Source: Rhizobium sp. Root482 (GTDB lineage Bacteria > Pseudomonadota > Alphaproteobacteria > Rhizobiales > Rhizobiaceae). From it: a stretch of 64,000 bases of DNA. Position 1 is the first letter of the stretch. Each line of letters begins with the position of its first letter. The position numbers and the translations under genes were made by a program. This document shows positions 1 through 10,299 of this stretch, one piece after another. The notes beneath the pieces are model-generated. The model saw only the letters and a list, made by a program, of their open reading frames with translations. It had not been told where the DNA came from and did not search any database. The stretch spans positions 207,286 to 271,285 of the forward strand of contig NZ_LMFA01000001.1 of the NCBI RefSeq assembly GCF_001426565.1, in the 5' to 3' direction.

Positions 1-2
1 GC

Positions 3-1151
3 AAGAACGGCGAGGAAATCTGGATCCAGGCCGCCTATAACCCGATTCTCGATAGCTCCGGCAAAGTCAGGAAGGTCGTCAAGTTCGCAACCGACGTGAC
101 CGAGCGGATGAGCGCCATCCAGGAGATCGACGCCGGCCTGAAGGCGATGTCGCAGGGCGACCTCACCGCCTCGCTGGACAGGCCCTTCGTGCCGTCGATG
201 GAAGGACTTCGCCTCAATTTCAATGGCACCATGGCCAGGCTGCGCGAAACGCTCGGGCAGATCGGCCAGAGCGCGGTCGCTATTGCCCTCGGTTCGCGCG
301 AAATGCGCGACAATGCCAACAGTTTTTCCAAGCGTTCCGAACAGCAGGCCGCATCCCTGGAGGAAACCGCCTCCGCGCTGGAGCAGATCACCATAACGGT
401 AAACGATTCGAGTAACCGCGCGCATGAGGCCGGCAGCCTGGTGGCACGGACCAAGGAAGGCGCGGAAAAATCCGGCAGGGTGGTACGCAACGCCGTTTCC
501 GCGATGGACGAAATCCAGCGCTCCTCGCAGGAAATCACCAGCATCATCGGCGTCATCGACGAGATCGCCTTCCAGACCAACCTGCTGGCGCTGAACGCCG
601 GTGTCGAGGCCGCCCGCGCCGGTGAGGCCGGCAAGGGGTTTGCCGTGGTCGCCCAGGAGGTTCGCGAGCTTGCGCAACGTTCGGCCAAGGCCGCCAAGGA
701 AATCAAGGCCCTGATCGGCAGTTCCAGCGAACTGGTCCGCAACGGCGTCGACCTGGTCGGCCAGACCGGGACCTCGCTGGAAGAGATCGTCCGCCAGGTG
801 GCCGAGATCAACGCCAATGTCGCCGCAATCGTCGAGGCCGCCCGCGAGCAATCCGTCGGATTGAAGGAAATCAATGTCGCGGTGAATTCGATGGACCAGG
901 CGACCCAGCAGAACGCCGCGATGGCCGAGGAAAACACCGCTGCCATCGCCGACCTTGCATCGCAGGCAGGCGCCCTGCAGCAATCTCTGGCGCAGTTCCG
1001 GATCGAAACCGGTCACGAGCGCCCGGCCGCAAGAGCCGTCGCCGTGCCCGACGCTCCCGCCGCGCCGGCATCCAGAAATCCGCGGCCAATTGTTGCCCGC
1101 AGCTCCGGCTCGGCAGCCCTTGCGGCTTCCGCCGATTGGGAGGAATTTTGA
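3..1151 (+). CDS. methyl-accepting chemotaxis protein with PAS domain, 5' end missing
   Basis: Chemoreceptor that signals to the CheA/CheW array; the gene runs in from before the window. The reading frame is open from base 3 and its first ~30 codons look like the end of a PAS/PAC fold ([10 protein letters not shown], then [11 protein letters not shown]), so the apparent GTG at 96 is internal. A HAMP-like linker follows, then the signalling coiled coil with the hairpin-tip motif [20 protein letters not shown]. No membrane segment is visible in this part, so a cytosolic receptor is possible. The C terminus is DWEEF, resembling the xWxxF pentapeptide that tethers CheR/CheB in other bacteria. The other two receptors in the window lack this tail. 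Confidence 0.93.
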   Translation, partial: KNGEEIWIQAAYNPILDSSGKVRKVVKFATDVTERMSAIQEIDAGLKAMSQGDLTASLDRPFVPSMEGLRLNFNGTMARLRETLGQIGQSAVAIALGSREMRDNANSFSKRSEQQAASLEETASALEQITITVNDSSNRAHEAGSLVARTKEGAEKSGRVVRNAVSAMDEIQRSSQEITSIIGVIDEIAFQTNLLALNAGVEAARAGEAGKGFAVVAQEVRELAQRSAKAAKEIKALIGSSSELVRNGVDLVGQTGTSLEEIVRQVAEINANVAAIVEAAREQSVGLKEINVAVNSMDQATQQNAAMAEENTAAIADLASQAGALQQSLAQFRIETGHERPAARAVAVPDAPAAPASRNPRPIVARSSGSAALAASADWEEF

Positions 1152-1338
1152 TCGACCCTGCGCACCATTTCGCCGATGACGATAAGCGGTCGTTCCATGA
1201 ACGAGCGACACCTCCACCGACGCAATCACCAGAAACAATGGATGGACTTTGCACGAGTTGCGGGCGACATAGCGGTCGTTCGGCTGACCGCCGATTCCGG
1301 AGCCGAGGCGCTCCTTTCAGTGGACGCTCGTCAAGATC

Positions 1339-2253
1339 ATGAACCGAAGCACATCCTCGTCAAAGATCGAAAATTCCGATCCCCCGCGAAAACTTTCAGT
1401 CGAAAGGCTGCTCTCCAACCCGGATTTCTTCGTCGTCCTGCAACAGGGCGCGCGCCACATGATCGAGCTTTATGACCGGTTCCCCCGAATAGCTCGGCTG
1501 GTTGCGGCCCAGCAGAAGTGGCTTCTCACCCAGGCGGCCTATGCCTTGCATCTCGGGCGCGATCCGGCCGACCCGCTATCCGGCATCACCGCCGCGCGGC
1601 TGCTGGACATCATCGTGGAATTCGGCGCTGCGAGCCGCAACACGGCCACCGCCTTCCTTGCCGAAATGCTGGCCTATAAGCTGATCCGCGATGTCGCCGG
1701 CTCATCGAACAGGCGCAGCCGGCCGCTGGAGCCGACCGAGGCCAGCCACGAGGCAATGATGCTCTGGTTTCGCGGCCAGATGCGCAGCCTGGATCTTCTC
1801 GACCAGGGCGATCGCGTCGCCAGGCTGGAGGCCGATCCCGACATTTTCCTGCGCGCTCAGCCGCTCGCCGCCAATCGGCTGATCGCCGACAGCGCCTGGC
1901 GTGAGCCACCGCCGCGCATTTCCTGCTTCGTCTGGACCGAATATGGCGGTCTCATTCTCGACGATTTCATTTCCCGTATCGTCGAGCCGGCACCGGTCGA
2001 TGACCGCTATCGCGTCGAAGGCTTACGCTTTTCGGAACTGTCGAGCCATTACAGCCTGTCACGCACCCATATCCGCCGGCTGTTCTCCCGAGCAGAGGCA
2101 AACGGATCGATAGGCTGGATCGATCGTGGCAATACCCGTCACACCGTCTGGGTCGCCTCCTCCTTCGTGGAAGAGTACAAGCGCTGGCAAGCCGTGAAAT
2201 TCTCGGCGCTGGACGAGGCAATCCACCAGGCAAGTCGGCCAGCCGAGGTGTAA
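1339..2253 (+). CDS. hypothetical protein with two winged-helix-like segments
   Basis: I do not recognise a named family. The 304-residue product is soluble, with no signal peptide or membrane helix. Residues ~83-118 (GITAARLLDIIVEFGAASRN onward) resemble a MarR-type helix-turn-helix, and residues ~229-260 (FSELSSHYSLSRTHIRRLF) look like a second recognition helix, so DNA binding is a reasonable inference. It follows the chemoreceptor by 187 bases with no clear terminator between and is convergent with the GFA-type gene. The first ~15 residues are low in complexity, so the start could lie slightly downstream. Confidence 0.75.
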   Translation: MNRSTSSSKIENSDPPRKLSVERLLSNPDFFVVLQQGARHMIELYDRFPRIARLVAAQQKWLLTQAAYALHLGRDPADPLSGITAARLLDIIVEFGAASRNTATAFLAEMLAYKLIRDVAGSSNRRSRPLEPTEASHEAMMLWFRGQMRSLDLLDQGDRVARLEADPDIFLRAQPLAANRLIADSAWREPPPRISCFVWTEYGGLILDDFISRIVEPAPVDDRYRVEGLRFSELSSHYSLSRTHIRRLFSRAEANGSIGWIDRGNTRHTVWVASSFVEEYKRWQAVKFSALDEAIHQASRPAEV

Positions 2254-2288
2254 GCCGGCCCCATCCTGCGTCCCGCCTTACTGGCGCA

Positions 2289-2687
2289 TCACGGCTGTGA
2301 CTGGGCGAACTGCGGCAACCCGTCATTGATCTCGTAGAAATCGCCCTTGTCGGCGCAGAAGATGTGATAGCCGATCGACAGGCCGGTCGGTGTCTCGAAG
2401 GCGCCGGCCATGATCGAGGTATGGTCGAGGCCATCCATTTTCCAGAACAGGGCCGAGCCGCAGATGCTGCAAAATCCGCGCCCCGCCTCCGCGCTCGCCC
2501 GGTACCAGGTGATGTTTTCGGCCCCTTCGATCTCGAGGTCCCTGTCCGGAATATTGGTGGCGGCATAATAGAGGCCGGTCTGCTTGCGGCATTGCGAGCA
2601 ATGGCAGGCGATCACCTCGCGCAGCTTGCCCTTCGTGCGAAAACGGACCGCGCCGCAATTGCAGGATCCGCTGTGCTCTTGCGCCAT
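2289..2687 (-). CDS. GFA/CENP-V family zinc-binding protein
   Basis: Small (132 residues) member of the glutathione-dependent formaldehyde-activating enzyme (GFA, DUF636) family. Members carry a structural zinc and sometimes a second one that binds glutathione; the actual substrate of most is unknown. The cysteine ladder is visible: C9 and C11 (SCNCG), C28, C30 and C33 (CHCSQC), and a later CSIC pair. The ATG at 2687 is chosen because an AGAGGG ribosome-binding site lies just upstream; 15 extra in-frame codons beyond it have no support. It lies downstream of the DAHP synthase terminator, so it needs its own promoter. Confidence 0.9.
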   Translation of the reverse strand: MAQEHSGSCNCGAVRFRTKGKLREVIACHCSQCRKQTGLYYAATNIPDRDLEIEGAENITWYRASAEAGRGFCSICGSALFWKMDGLDHTSIMAGAFETPTGLSIGYHIFCADKGDFYEINDGLPQFAQSQP

Positions 2688-2733
2688 GTTCTGCCCTCTT
2701 CCCTTTTTGTCCTTGACCCGATTTGCGGGCATG

Positions 2734-2768
2734 AAAAAACCGGGCCAGCATCGTAAGCCGGCCCGGTT
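2734..2768 (-). terminator. rho-independent terminator of the DAHP synthase gene
   Basis: Read on the minus strand, AACCGGGCC pairs with GGCCCGGTT across a ~10-base loop, followed by a run of six T. It lies ~50 bases after the DAHP synthase stop codon. Confidence 0.85.
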
Positions 2769-2820
2769 CTGTCAAATTCAATCCGCTCAGGCGAGGATCA
2801 GCCGCGCTGATCAGTCCTGA

Positions 2821-4194
2821 TCAACCATTGACGACCATGCGTTTCTCATCGCGGCCACCCTTCATGCGCTCGGCAAGAAGGAAGGCAAGCTCGAGCGCCT
2901 GGTCGGCATTGAGGCGCGGATCGCAATGGGTGTGGTAGCGGTCGCCCAGATCGGCCCCGGAAAGAGCGCGGGCGCCGCCGGTGCATTCGGTTACGTCATT
3001 GCCAGTCATCTCGACGTGGATGCCGCCCGGATGCGTGCCCTCGGCCCGGTGGATCTGGAAGAAGCTCTCCACTTCCGAAAGGATCCGCTCGAAAGGCCGG
3101 GTCTTATAGTTGTTGAGCGTGATCGTGTTGCCATGCATCGGATCGCAGGACCAGACGACCTTGCGTCCTTCCTTCTCGACGGCGCGGATCAGCCGCGGCA
3201 GGTGCTCGGCCACCTTGTCATGGCCGAAGCGGCAGATCAGCGTCAGCCGGCCGGCCTCATTGGCGGGGTTGAGCAGGTCGATCAGTTCGATCAACCCGTC
3301 GGCGGAAAGCGAGGGACCGCATTTCAGGCCGAGCGGGTTCTTGATCCCACGGCAATATTCAATATGGGCATGGTCGGGCTGGCGGGTGCGGTCGCCGATC
3401 CAGATCATGTGGCCGGAAGTGGCATACCAGTCGCCCGAGGTCGAATCGACGCGGGTCAGCGCCTGCTCGTAGCCGAGCAGCAGCGCCTCATGGCTGGTGA
3501 AGAAATCGGTCTCGCGCAGGCTCGGATTGCTCTCCGGCGTGATACCGATCGCCTTCATGAAATCCATGGTCTCGGAAATCCGGTCGGCGAGCTTGCGGTA
3601 GCGCTCGGCCTGCGGGCTCTCCTTGACGAAACCGAGCATCCACTGATGCACATTGTCGAGATTGGCATAGCCGCCCATGGCAAAGGCGCGCAATAGGTTG
3701 AGCGTCGCTGCCGACTGCCGGTAAGCCATGATCTGGCGTTCTGGATCGGGCACCCGGCTCTTCTCGTTGAAATCGATGCCGTTGATGATGTCGCCGCGAT
3801 AGCTCGGCAGCTCGACACCGCCCTGCTTCTCGATACCGGAGGAACGCGGCTTGGCGAACTGGCCGGCAATGCGGCCAACCTTGACCACCGGCTGCTGGGC
3901 GCCGAATGTCAGGACCACCGCCATCTGCAGGAAGGCGCGGAAGAAGTCGCGGATCGTGTCGGCGCCGTGCTCGGCAAAGCTCTCGGCGCAATCGCCGCCC
4001 TGCAGCAGGAACCCCTTGCCGGCCGCCACGTCGGCAAGCTGGCTCTTCAGGCGGCGCGCCTCACCGGCAAAGACCAGCGGCGGATAGCTTGCCAGCTGGT
4101 TTTCAGCGGCAGCAAGTGCTGCCGCATCCGGATAGTCCGGAACCTGGCTGATAGGCTTCTGCCGCCAGCTGTTCGGGGTCCAATTCTGTGCCAT
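2821..4194 (-). CDS. class II 3-deoxy-7-phosphoheptulonate (DAHP) synthase
   Basis: First step of the shikimate pathway: condenses phosphoenolpyruvate and erythrose 4-phosphate to DAHP. The 457-residue product is the plant-like class II enzyme rather than the AroF/G/H type of enterics. Visible signatures are the metal-binding cysteine in [28 protein letters not shown] and [15 protein letters not shown]. The ATG at 4194 has an AGGTG ribosome-binding site seven bases upstream; the frame extends 39 codons further but without class II sequence. It is transcribed in the same direction as the glutathione reductase upstream, 271 bases away, probably from its own promoter. Confidence 0.96.
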   Translation of the reverse strand: MAQNWTPNSWRQKPISQVPDYPDAAALAAAENQLASYPPLVFAGEARRLKSQLADVAAGKGFLLQGGDCAESFAEHGADTIRDFFRAFLQMAVVLTFGAQQPVVKVGRIAGQFAKPRSSGIEKQGGVELPSYRGDIINGIDFNEKSRVPDPERQIMAYRQSAATLNLLRAFAMGGYANLDNVHQWMLGFVKESPQAERYRKLADRISETMDFMKAIGITPESNPSLRETDFFTSHEALLLGYEQALTRVDSTSGDWYATSGHMIWIGDRTRQPDHAHIEYCRGIKNPLGLKCGPSLSADGLIELIDLLNPANEAGRLTLICRFGHDKVAEHLPRLIRAVEKEGRKVVWSCDPMHGNTITLNNYKTRPFERILSEVESFFQIHRAEGTHPGGIHVEMTGNDVTECTGGARALSGADLGDRYHTHCDPRLNADQALELAFLLAERMKGGRDEKRMVVNG

Positions 4195-4364
4195 GTCGAT
4201 CACCTGTTTTCTTGCGCAAGGTCCGCGGCCATGGCATTGCCGGACCGCTTCCCGCAATGCCGCCTGGAATGAAATCGAGCAGCTCCTCCGGACAGGCCGG
4301 CGGCCAAGCAATTCCGACCGGCATCCTGCCTGTCAGGACGGGGGCGATATCGCGAATGCGGGGG

Positions 4365-4392
4365 CTTATAGACTTTAACGGGCCAAATGCAA
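4365..4392 (-). promoter_or_regulatory. possible sigma-70-type promoter of the DAHP synthase gene
   Basis: On the minus strand TTGCAT and TATAAG are separated by 16 bases, about 170 bases before the DAHP synthase start. The leader is long enough for attenuation control, but I could not fold it by eye with certainty. Confidence 0.35.
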
Positions 4393-4465
4393 AGCCATTG
4401 TACCGGCAAAGCCGCAACGATCCCCTCGCCGGGCTCGCTTCCCTCCAAGGAAGCAAAGCCGAAGC

Positions 4466-5857
4466 TCAGGCGACCCTCTCGCCGTTTTTGATACGGTAGC
4501 TCGGATTATACATCGTCACCAGTTCCTCGGAGGCCGTCGGATGCACGGCCATGGTCCGGTCGAAATCATCCTTGGTACAGCCGGCCTTGAGCGAAATTCC
4601 CAGCAATTGCGCCATCTCGCCGGCGTCATGGCCGAGAATATGAGCGCCAAGAACCTTGCGGTCGGCAGCGTTGACGACGAGTTTCATGATCGTCTTCTCG
4701 CTACGCCCCGAAAGGGTTGCCTTCATCGGACGGAACTCCGCCCGATAGATTTCGAGCTCGTCGAATTTCGTCGCGGCCTCATCCTCGGAAAGACCGACCG
4801 TCCCGATTTCCGGTTGCGAGAATACGGCGGTGGCGATGAGATCGTGATCCGGAGACACCGGGTTCTGCTTGTACTCCGTCTCGATGAAGCACATGGCCTC
4901 ATGAATGGCGACCGGCGTCAGTTGTACGCGGTCGGTCACATCGCCGAGCGCGTAGATGCCCGGCGCGCTGGTGCGCGAAAAGGCATCGACGATGATGGCG
5001 CCGCGCTGATCGACGGCAACGCCCGCGGCCTCCAGGCCGAGCCCCTTGGTATTGGGCACGCGACCGAGTGCCAGAAGCACCTGGTCGGCGATCAACGTCC
5101 CGTGCTTCATCGTCTCCGCGGCCAACCGGCCCTCGCCGTCCCTGGCCACGGACTGGATCACGTCCTCGCACAGGATGCGGATACCCTTTTCTTCCATCGC
5201 CCTGTGCAGTCCGCGCCGCATGTCCTGGTCGAAGCGAGACAGTATCTCCTTGCCGCGATAGATCAGCGTCGTCTCAACGCCCAGCCCATGGAAGATATTG
5301 GCGAACTCGACGGCGATATAACCGCCGCCGGCAATCAGGATCGACTTCGGCAGTTCCGCGAGGTCAAAGGCCTCGTTCGAGCTGATGCAGAGTTCGTGAC
5401 CCGGCAAGGCCTCATGCGGGGTCGGATGGCCGCCAACGGCGATGACGATGCGCTCGGCGGTCACCGTTCTGCCGCTGTCGAGCAGCTTGACCGTGTTGGG
5501 ACCTGTCAGCTCGGCCCGGCTCTGGAGGATTTCCGCGCCGGCATTGGCAAGCCCCTTCTGATAGAGGCCCTCCAGACGGGTGATCTCGCTGTCCTTGGCA
5601 GCGACCAGCTTTTTCCAGTCGAACCGGCTTTCGCCGACGCTCCAGCCGAAACCTTCGGCGTCCTCGAAATGCTCGGAAAACTGCGACGCATAGACATAGA
5701 GCTTCTTGGGAACGCAGCCACGGATAACGCAGGTGCCGCCGTAGCGGAATTCCTCGGCGATCGCGACCTTCTTGCCCATGGCGGCGGCCAGGCGGCCGCT
5801 GCGAACGCCTCCCGAACCGCCACCGATAACGAAAAGATCATAATCGAAAGAAGCCAT
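4466..5857 (-). CDS. gor: glutathione-disulfide reductase
   Basis: Cytosolic FAD flavoenzyme that reduces glutathione disulfide with NADPH and keeps the thiol pool reduced. The 463-residue protein has the FAD-binding GGGSGGVRSGR near the N terminus, the redox-active pair in GGTCVIRGCVPKK, the pyridine-nucleotide Rossmann motif GGGYIAVEFA, and the dimerisation-domain active site HPTASEE near the C terminus. Length and motif order fit plant/alphaproteobacterial glutathione reductases. The start ATG matches the conserved N terminus of the family. Confidence 0.97.
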   Translation of the reverse strand: MASFDYDLFVIGGGSGGVRSGRLAAAMGKKVAIAEEFRYGGTCVIRGCVPKKLYVYASQFSEHFEDAEGFGWSVGESRFDWKKLVAAKDSEITRLEGLYQKGLANAGAEILQSRAELTGPNTVKLLDSGRTVTAERIVIAVGGHPTPHEALPGHELCISSNEAFDLAELPKSILIAGGGYIAVEFANIFHGLGVETTLIYRGKEILSRFDQDMRRGLHRAMEEKGIRILCEDVIQSVARDGEGRLAAETMKHGTLIADQVLLALGRVPNTKGLGLEAAGVAVDQRGAIIVDAFSRTSAPGIYALGDVTDRVQLTPVAIHEAMCFIETEYKQNPVSPDHDLIATAVFSQPEIGTVGLSEDEAATKFDELEIYRAEFRPMKATLSGRSEKTIMKLVVNAADRKVLGAHILGHDAGEMAQLLGISLKAGCTKDDFDRTMAVHPTASEELVTMYNPSYRIKNGERVA

Positions 5858-5987
5858 GCTGAAAATCTCCCGGCCAGGTCATGCGCGAAGGAAGGCGGAA
5901 CCCCGGCAGTGTCGCGATCAGGAAGAGCGCGCCCGTCTGCCGGCGAATCCGCCGCTTGGTGTGATATAGTGTGGCGATCCGCGAAAT

Positions 5988-6011
5988 GAAAAGCCCGGAA
6001 TGACCCGGGCT
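5988..6011 (-). terminator. terminator of the DUF2059 gene
   Basis: On the minus strand AGCCCGG and CCGGGCT form a hairpin with a short loop followed by TTTTC, ~35 bases after the DUF2059 stop codon. Confidence 0.7.
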
Positions 6012-6044
6012 CTGCAATTCGTCGTGATATCGCTCAAGCGCGGT

Positions 6045-6593
6045 TCAGGGCTTGGGCTGTTCTTCCGTGCCGGGGACCGGCTGCTGACCCTCGGTCAGGG
6101 TGGCGCTCAGATCCTTCGTCGCCGCCTCGGTGAGGTCGCGGGAAACGCCGGCGGCCCAGATATCGGCGGCCTTGAGCAGTTCGCGCGAAGCGATCGGGCC
6201 GTCCTTCAGGAGCTTCTTGCCGGCATCCGATGTGTAGAAGGCGGTGATCGCGTTCAACTGCTCCACGCTGAACGTCTTAGCGTAGATCGTCGCTGCTTCC
6301 CGCTCCAGGTCGGCGCGCCGCGCGGCAAGTTCCAGCGCTTTGTCGTCGACCGTCTTGGTGATCAGTTCCTGATGGTTCGGCGAGGACTGGATGAGCGTCG
6401 TCTTCAGCCGTTCGGCAAGATTCGGCAGGATATTGTCGAATCCGTTAGTCGCGGCGATCGCCTCGATGGCGGCGCGCGCTGCCTTGATCTGCTCGTCGCT
6501 TACATCCTGCGCCCGCAGGGCCGGAACCATGACGGTCGAAAGAATGATGGCGGCGGCGGCCAGCCTGCGGCCGGGACCTGCGAGATTGATCAT
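6045..6593 (-). CDS. DUF2059 domain-containing exported protein
   Basis: 182-residue protein with a probable signal peptide (hydrophobic stretch ending in ALRAQ, residues ~10-28), so likely periplasmic. The rest matches the DUF2059 pattern common in alphaproteobacteria, with FSVEQLNAITAFYTSDAGKKLL as its typical segment. Function unknown. The ATG at 6593 has AGGAGCG eight bases upstream. It lies 175 bases downstream of rpiA on the same strand and has its own terminator, so it may be co-transcribed with rpiA. Confidence 0.88.
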   Translation of the reverse strand: MINLAGPGRRLAAAAIILSTVMVPALRAQDVSDEQIKAARAAIEAIAATNGFDNILPNLAERLKTTLIQSSPNHQELITKTVDDKALELAARRADLEREAATIYAKTFSVEQLNAITAFYTSDAGKKLLKDGPIASRELLKAADIWAAGVSRDLTEAATKDLSATLTEGQQPVPGTEEQPKP

Positions 6594-6768
6594 GTCTGTA
6601 ACGCTCCTGTCAGTTGACGCCGGGTTCGGTGCGCCTCGTGCATTTCGAACCCCTGCATAATTCAATTTTAAAATCACCGCCACCGTGCCGCGCAATCGAA
6701 CCCAAGCCTCGTTGCCACACACCGTCTCCCCCGCATCTTGGAACGAGATGCCGCGACTGCTCACGGGA

Positions 6769-7470
6769 TCAAGCCTGTTGCGACGTAAGAACCCTCGCCC
6801 CGGCTGGGCCGGCGATGATGGCAAGCGATGCAATGCCGATGAACAAACCATGCTCGACCACGCCGGGTATGCCGTTCAGGTCGAGCGCCAGCGCATCTGC
6901 ATCAGGAATACGGCCAAAAGATGCGTCGAGAATGAGGTGGCCACCATCCGTCATGAACGGCCCGTCGCCGGAAGCGCGTATGGTGATTTCACCGGACAGC
7001 CCCTGCCGCGCCGCCAGTTTCTCGATTGCGATGCGGGTGGCGCCAAGCCCGAAGGAATTGACCTCGATAGGCAGCTTGAAGGCGCCGAGCGTTTCGACCA
7101 CCTTGCTCTCATCGGCAATCACGATCATTCGCTCCGAGGCACAGGCGACGATCTTCTCGCGCAGAAGCGCGCCACCGCCGCCCTTGATCAGGCGCAACCG
7201 GCCATCGACCTCATCGGCGCCGTCGATCGTCAGATCCAGTTGCGGCAGCTCCTCGAGCGACTTCAGGGGCACGCCAAGTTCCAGGCAGAGGCGCGCCGTC
7301 CGCTCCGATGTCGGTACCCCTTCGATGCGAAATCCGGCGGCCACCTTTTCGGCCAGCAAGCGGACGAATTCCTCCGCCGTCGATCCGGTTCCGATGCCCA
7401 GACGCATGCCGTCTTCCACATAGTCGAGCGCTGCCTGCGCTGCCTTGATCTTCATCTCACGGGCGTCCAT
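6769..7470 (-). CDS. rpiA: ribose-5-phosphate isomerase A
   Basis: Interconverts ribose 5-phosphate and ribulose 5-phosphate in the pentose phosphate pathway. The 233-residue protein shows the phosphate-binding loop [11 protein letters not shown], the catalytic region IDGADEVD and the [11 protein letters not shown] motif with the catalytic lysine. The ATG at 7470 begins MDAREMK, as in related proteins; the frame is open for another 111 codons upstream but that part overlaps gph and is not RpiA. It is divergent from gph, with about 220 bases shared between the two start codons. Confidence 0.97.
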   Translation of the reverse strand: MDAREMKIKAAQAALDYVEDGMRLGIGTGSTAEEFVRLLAEKVAAGFRIEGVPTSERTARLCLELGVPLKSLEELPQLDLTIDGADEVDGRLRLIKGGGGALLREKIVACASERMIVIADESKVVETLGAFKLPIEVNSFGLGATRIAIEKLAARQGLSGEITIRASGDGPFMTDGGHLILDASFGRIPDADALALDLNGIPGVVEHGLFIGIASLAIIAGPAGARVLTSQQA

Positions 7471-7690
7471 GCGCCACGCTCTCCTCAAATTATCTCTGAA
7501 AGGCAACAAGAACCGCGCCTTCCTTTGTTGTGTAGAGACGTTTACACGGCTGCCGGACCAAACAAAAGCCCAAAACACCGGCGGCGGGCAAATGCGCGCA
7601 CGGTGTCTTTCGCCTAAAAGTGGCGATTGCTTTTTACCGCCAGTTCCCCTACCCGAACCGGTAATAGCCGTTCTCGCCCAAGAGGTTCCC

Positions 7691-8368
7691 GTGTCCGCAT
7701 CCGTAGTCGTCTTCGATCTTGATGGAACCCTTGTCGATACCGCGCCCGATCTCGTGGCCAGCCTCAACCATGCGGTTGTGCAGGCGGGCCTCGAGCCGGT
7801 CACCTATCACGACCTCACCCATCTCGTCGGCCATGGCGCCAAGGCGATGATCGAGCGGACCTTCGCGCTGCGTGGCAAATCCTTGAGCGAGGCAGACCTC
7901 GACTGGCAGATGAAGGAATTCGTCGATTATTATCACGGCTCGATGCCGGGCGATTCCATCCCCTATCCGGGCGTTCTTGCCGCCATGGACCGGCTGCGGC
8001 ACGCCGGCTATCGGCTCGCCGTCTGCACCAACAAGCTGGAAATGCTGGCCAGGAGCCTGCTCGACGGATTGGGCCTGACGGCGCGCTTCGCGGCCATCAC
8101 CGGCGGCGACACCTTCCATGTCCGCAAGCCGGATGCCGAGCACCTGCTGTCGACCATCCGGCTTGCCGGCGGTGCGGCGGAGCGGTCGGTGATGATCGGC
8201 GACAGTCTCAACGATATCCTGGTGGCGCGCAACGCCGCCGTCCGGTCGATCGGCGTGCCCTTCGGCTATTCCGACGTGCCGGTCGAAAGCCTGGAGCCGG
8301 ATCTGGTCATCCGTCATTTCGACGAACTCACCCCCGACCTGATCGAGCAACTGGTGGCCCGACACTGA
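7691..8368 (+). CDS. gph: phosphoglycolate phosphatase, HAD family
   Basis: Hydrolyses 2-phosphoglycolate, a by-product of DNA repair and of oxygenase reactions. HAD motif [11 protein letters not shown], motif II TNK, motif III lysine in VRKPDAEH and motif [10 protein letters not shown] are all present, with a helical cap domain after motif I. Start chosen as GTG at 7691, seven bases after an AGAGG ribosome-binding site; this puts motif I seven residues in, as in the family (225 residues). Confidence 0.93.
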   Translation: MSASVVVFDLDGTLVDTAPDLVASLNHAVVQAGLEPVTYHDLTHLVGHGAKAMIERTFALRGKSLSEADLDWQMKEFVDYYHGSMPGDSIPYPGVLAAMDRLRHAGYRLAVCTNKLEMLARSLLDGLGLTARFAAITGGDTFHVRKPDAEHLLSTIRLAGGAAERSVMIGDSLNDILVARNAAVRSIGVPFGYSDVPVESLEPDLVIRHFDELTPDLIEQLVARH

Positions 8369-8390
8369 AAAAGCGGCCGAAGCCGCTTTT
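8368..8390. terminator. bidirectional terminator between gph and the L,D-transpeptidase gene
   Basis: AAAAGCGGC and GCCGCTTTT flank a CGAA tetraloop, so a T-run follows the stem on either strand. It starts at the gph stop codon and lies ~30 bases beyond the stop of the convergent L,D-transpeptidase gene. Confidence 0.85.
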
Positions 8391-8421
8391 CCACAAACCC
8401 GATCGTCCGTCTGTGCTTCGC

Positions 8422-10299
8422 CTAGCCTTCGGCGCGCCGTGCCGCGCGCGTCGCTTCAAGCGCCCGCTCCATATACATATCGCGGTCGTAGACATCCTCG
8501 AAATAGTCCACGCTTCCATCGCCGTTCGGCCAGGCGGTGAAATAGGCGACGTAGACCGGTATCTTCTGCGGCACCTGGACGCCCTTGTTGCGGCCGCCGG
8601 CGATCTGCTTGCCGATATCCTCGACCGTCGTTCCGAGCACCGCCGCCGCCATCTTGCGCGGATCGGCCAGCCGCACGCAGCCATGGCTGAGCGCCCGCTG
8701 GTCTCTCTTGAAGAAGCTCTTCGAGGGTGTGTCGTGCATGTAGATGGCATGCTTGTTCGGAAACAGGATCTTCAGCTCGCCCAGCGCATTGTCGCTGCTC
8801 GGCGGCTGGCGCACCGCAACCGATTTGGTCGAGCCGTGCCAGTTGACGTCATAGGACGAAACCGGCCGGCCGGAAACCTCGACCTGATAGCCCAGTCGGT
8901 CGAGATAGCCGGGATCGCTGCGCAGCTTCGGCAGCATCTCGTTGATGATGATCGATTGCGGCACGCCCCAATAGGGATTGAACTCGACCGTCTGGATCTC
9001 GTCCTGGAAGAAGAAGGTCTGGTGCGCCTTCGAGCCCACCACCACGCGCATGTCGAACTGCTCGACGCCGCTGTCGTGATAGGACGCAGTGAAGGCCGGC
9101 TGGTTGATAAAGACATAGCGGCTTCCAAGATCGGCCGGCAGCCAGCGGGCCTGCTCCAGGGCGATCTTCACCTTGGCGATCTTGTCGGCCGTCGTATCGC
9201 CACCGGTCAGGACGCGGACCGACGCCTTGCCGACGACACCGTCCGGCGTCAGGCCGTTTTCCTTCTGGAAGGCCTCGACCAGCGCGACCAGGTCCGGCGT
9301 ATAGTCCGGCGTATCCAGATAGGCGGCGAGCGCGGCCTGATGTTCGGTCTTCAGCGCCTCCGATCCCTTCTGGCGGATGGCCGCGATCACATTGGCAAGC
9401 TCGGGATTGCTCGTTCCGGGCTTCAGCAGCGTGCCGGGCGCAATGACGATTCTCGGCTCTGCAGCACCTTGCGCCTGCAGCGCCTGCAACTCATGCTTCA
9501 GGGACATGAATTCAGGACCGGACGGGGTCTGCCCGGCAAGATAGGCGCCGACATCGTGGCTCCTGGCGATATTGGCGAGCTTGGCCGTGAGGTTCACGCT
9601 CTTGCGGGCAAAATCGTGATAGCCGGAAATTTTGTTCGGATCGATCCGTCCCCGGATCGTATCGGCGATATAGGTAAGGGTCGCGGCTGAAAGGCGTATC
9701 TCGAATTCGACCAGCGTCTTTTCACGCGCGGCAATATCGGCCTTGTCGAACAGGTCCGGCGGCACGTTGACGGCATAATCCTCGGGATCGAGACCGATCG
9801 CCGCCGCTTGATCGAGAACAGCAAGCGCCGCCCTTGCGGCAGCATTCGGCGCGTCCTTTTCGATCCACAGGAAGCCGTCATGATCCGCATAGAAGCTTTC
9901 GATGGCCTTGGCGACGTCGGCAGGTGCGTAAGCCGTCACCTCCGGCAGGAACTGGCGGGCATCGGCAAGCGACGAACCCGGTATCGGCGGCAGGGCGGCG
10001 CTATCGACGGACCCCGTCACCAGCGGATCGGCAAGCTTGGCCGTCTCGATGCGGCGCAGCGATTCCGCCTTGTAGGTATAGTATTTCGGCGAACTGACCT
10101 TCGGCAGCGGGCGGGAAACCTGTTCCTTGAGGATCGACTGCCGCGCGACGCCCGGCTCCGGCTGAATCTCCTCGACCGCCGGCCTCTTCTTGCGGAAAAG
10201 ATCCATCAGCGTCAGCGCCTCGGCGGGACGTATGCCGATGGAGGTGAGCGCACACCCGGTCATGAGGGCCACGATCGTTGCGGTTTTCATCATTCTCAT
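8422..10299 (-). CDS. L,D-transpeptidase of the YcbB/LdtD type
   Basis: Probable periplasmic enzyme making 3-3 crosslinks in peptidoglycan. The 625-residue protein has an N-terminal export signal (residues ~1-28; it could be a lipoprotein via GCALTS), a scaffold/substrate domain, a peptidoglycan-binding-1-like repeat around residues 340-370 (VEAFQKENGLTPDGVVGKAS), and the YkuD catalytic domain with the nucleophile in SHGCVRLADP and the upstream HDTPSK histidine. Domain order and size match YcbB. It is monocistronic, ending at the terminator shared with gph. No unusual residues are seen in the active site. Confidence 0.93.
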   Translation of the reverse strand: MRMMKTATIVALMTGCALTSIGIRPAEALTLMDLFRKKRPAVEEIQPEPGVARQSILKEQVSRPLPKVSSPKYYTYKAESLRRIETAKLADPLVTGSVDSAALPPIPGSSLADARQFLPEVTAYAPADVAKAIESFYADHDGFLWIEKDAPNAAARAALAVLDQAAAIGLDPEDYAVNVPPDLFDKADIAAREKTLVEFEIRLSAATLTYIADTIRGRIDPNKISGYHDFARKSVNLTAKLANIARSHDVGAYLAGQTPSGPEFMSLKHELQALQAQGAAEPRIVIAPGTLLKPGTSNPELANVIAAIRQKGSEALKTEHQAALAAYLDTPDYTPDLVALVEAFQKENGLTPDGVVGKASVRVLTGGDTTADKIAKVKIALEQARWLPADLGSRYVFINQPAFTASYHDSGVEQFDMRVVVGSKAHQTFFFQDEIQTVEFNPYWGVPQSIIINEMLPKLRSDPGYLDRLGYQVEVSGRPVSSYDVNWHGSTKSVAVRQPPSSDNALGELKILFPNKHAIYMHDTPSKSFFKRDQRALSHGCVRLADPRKMAAAVLGTTVEDIGKQIAGGRNKGVQVPQKIPVYVAYFTAWPNGDGSVDYFEDVYDRDMYMERALEATRAARRAEG

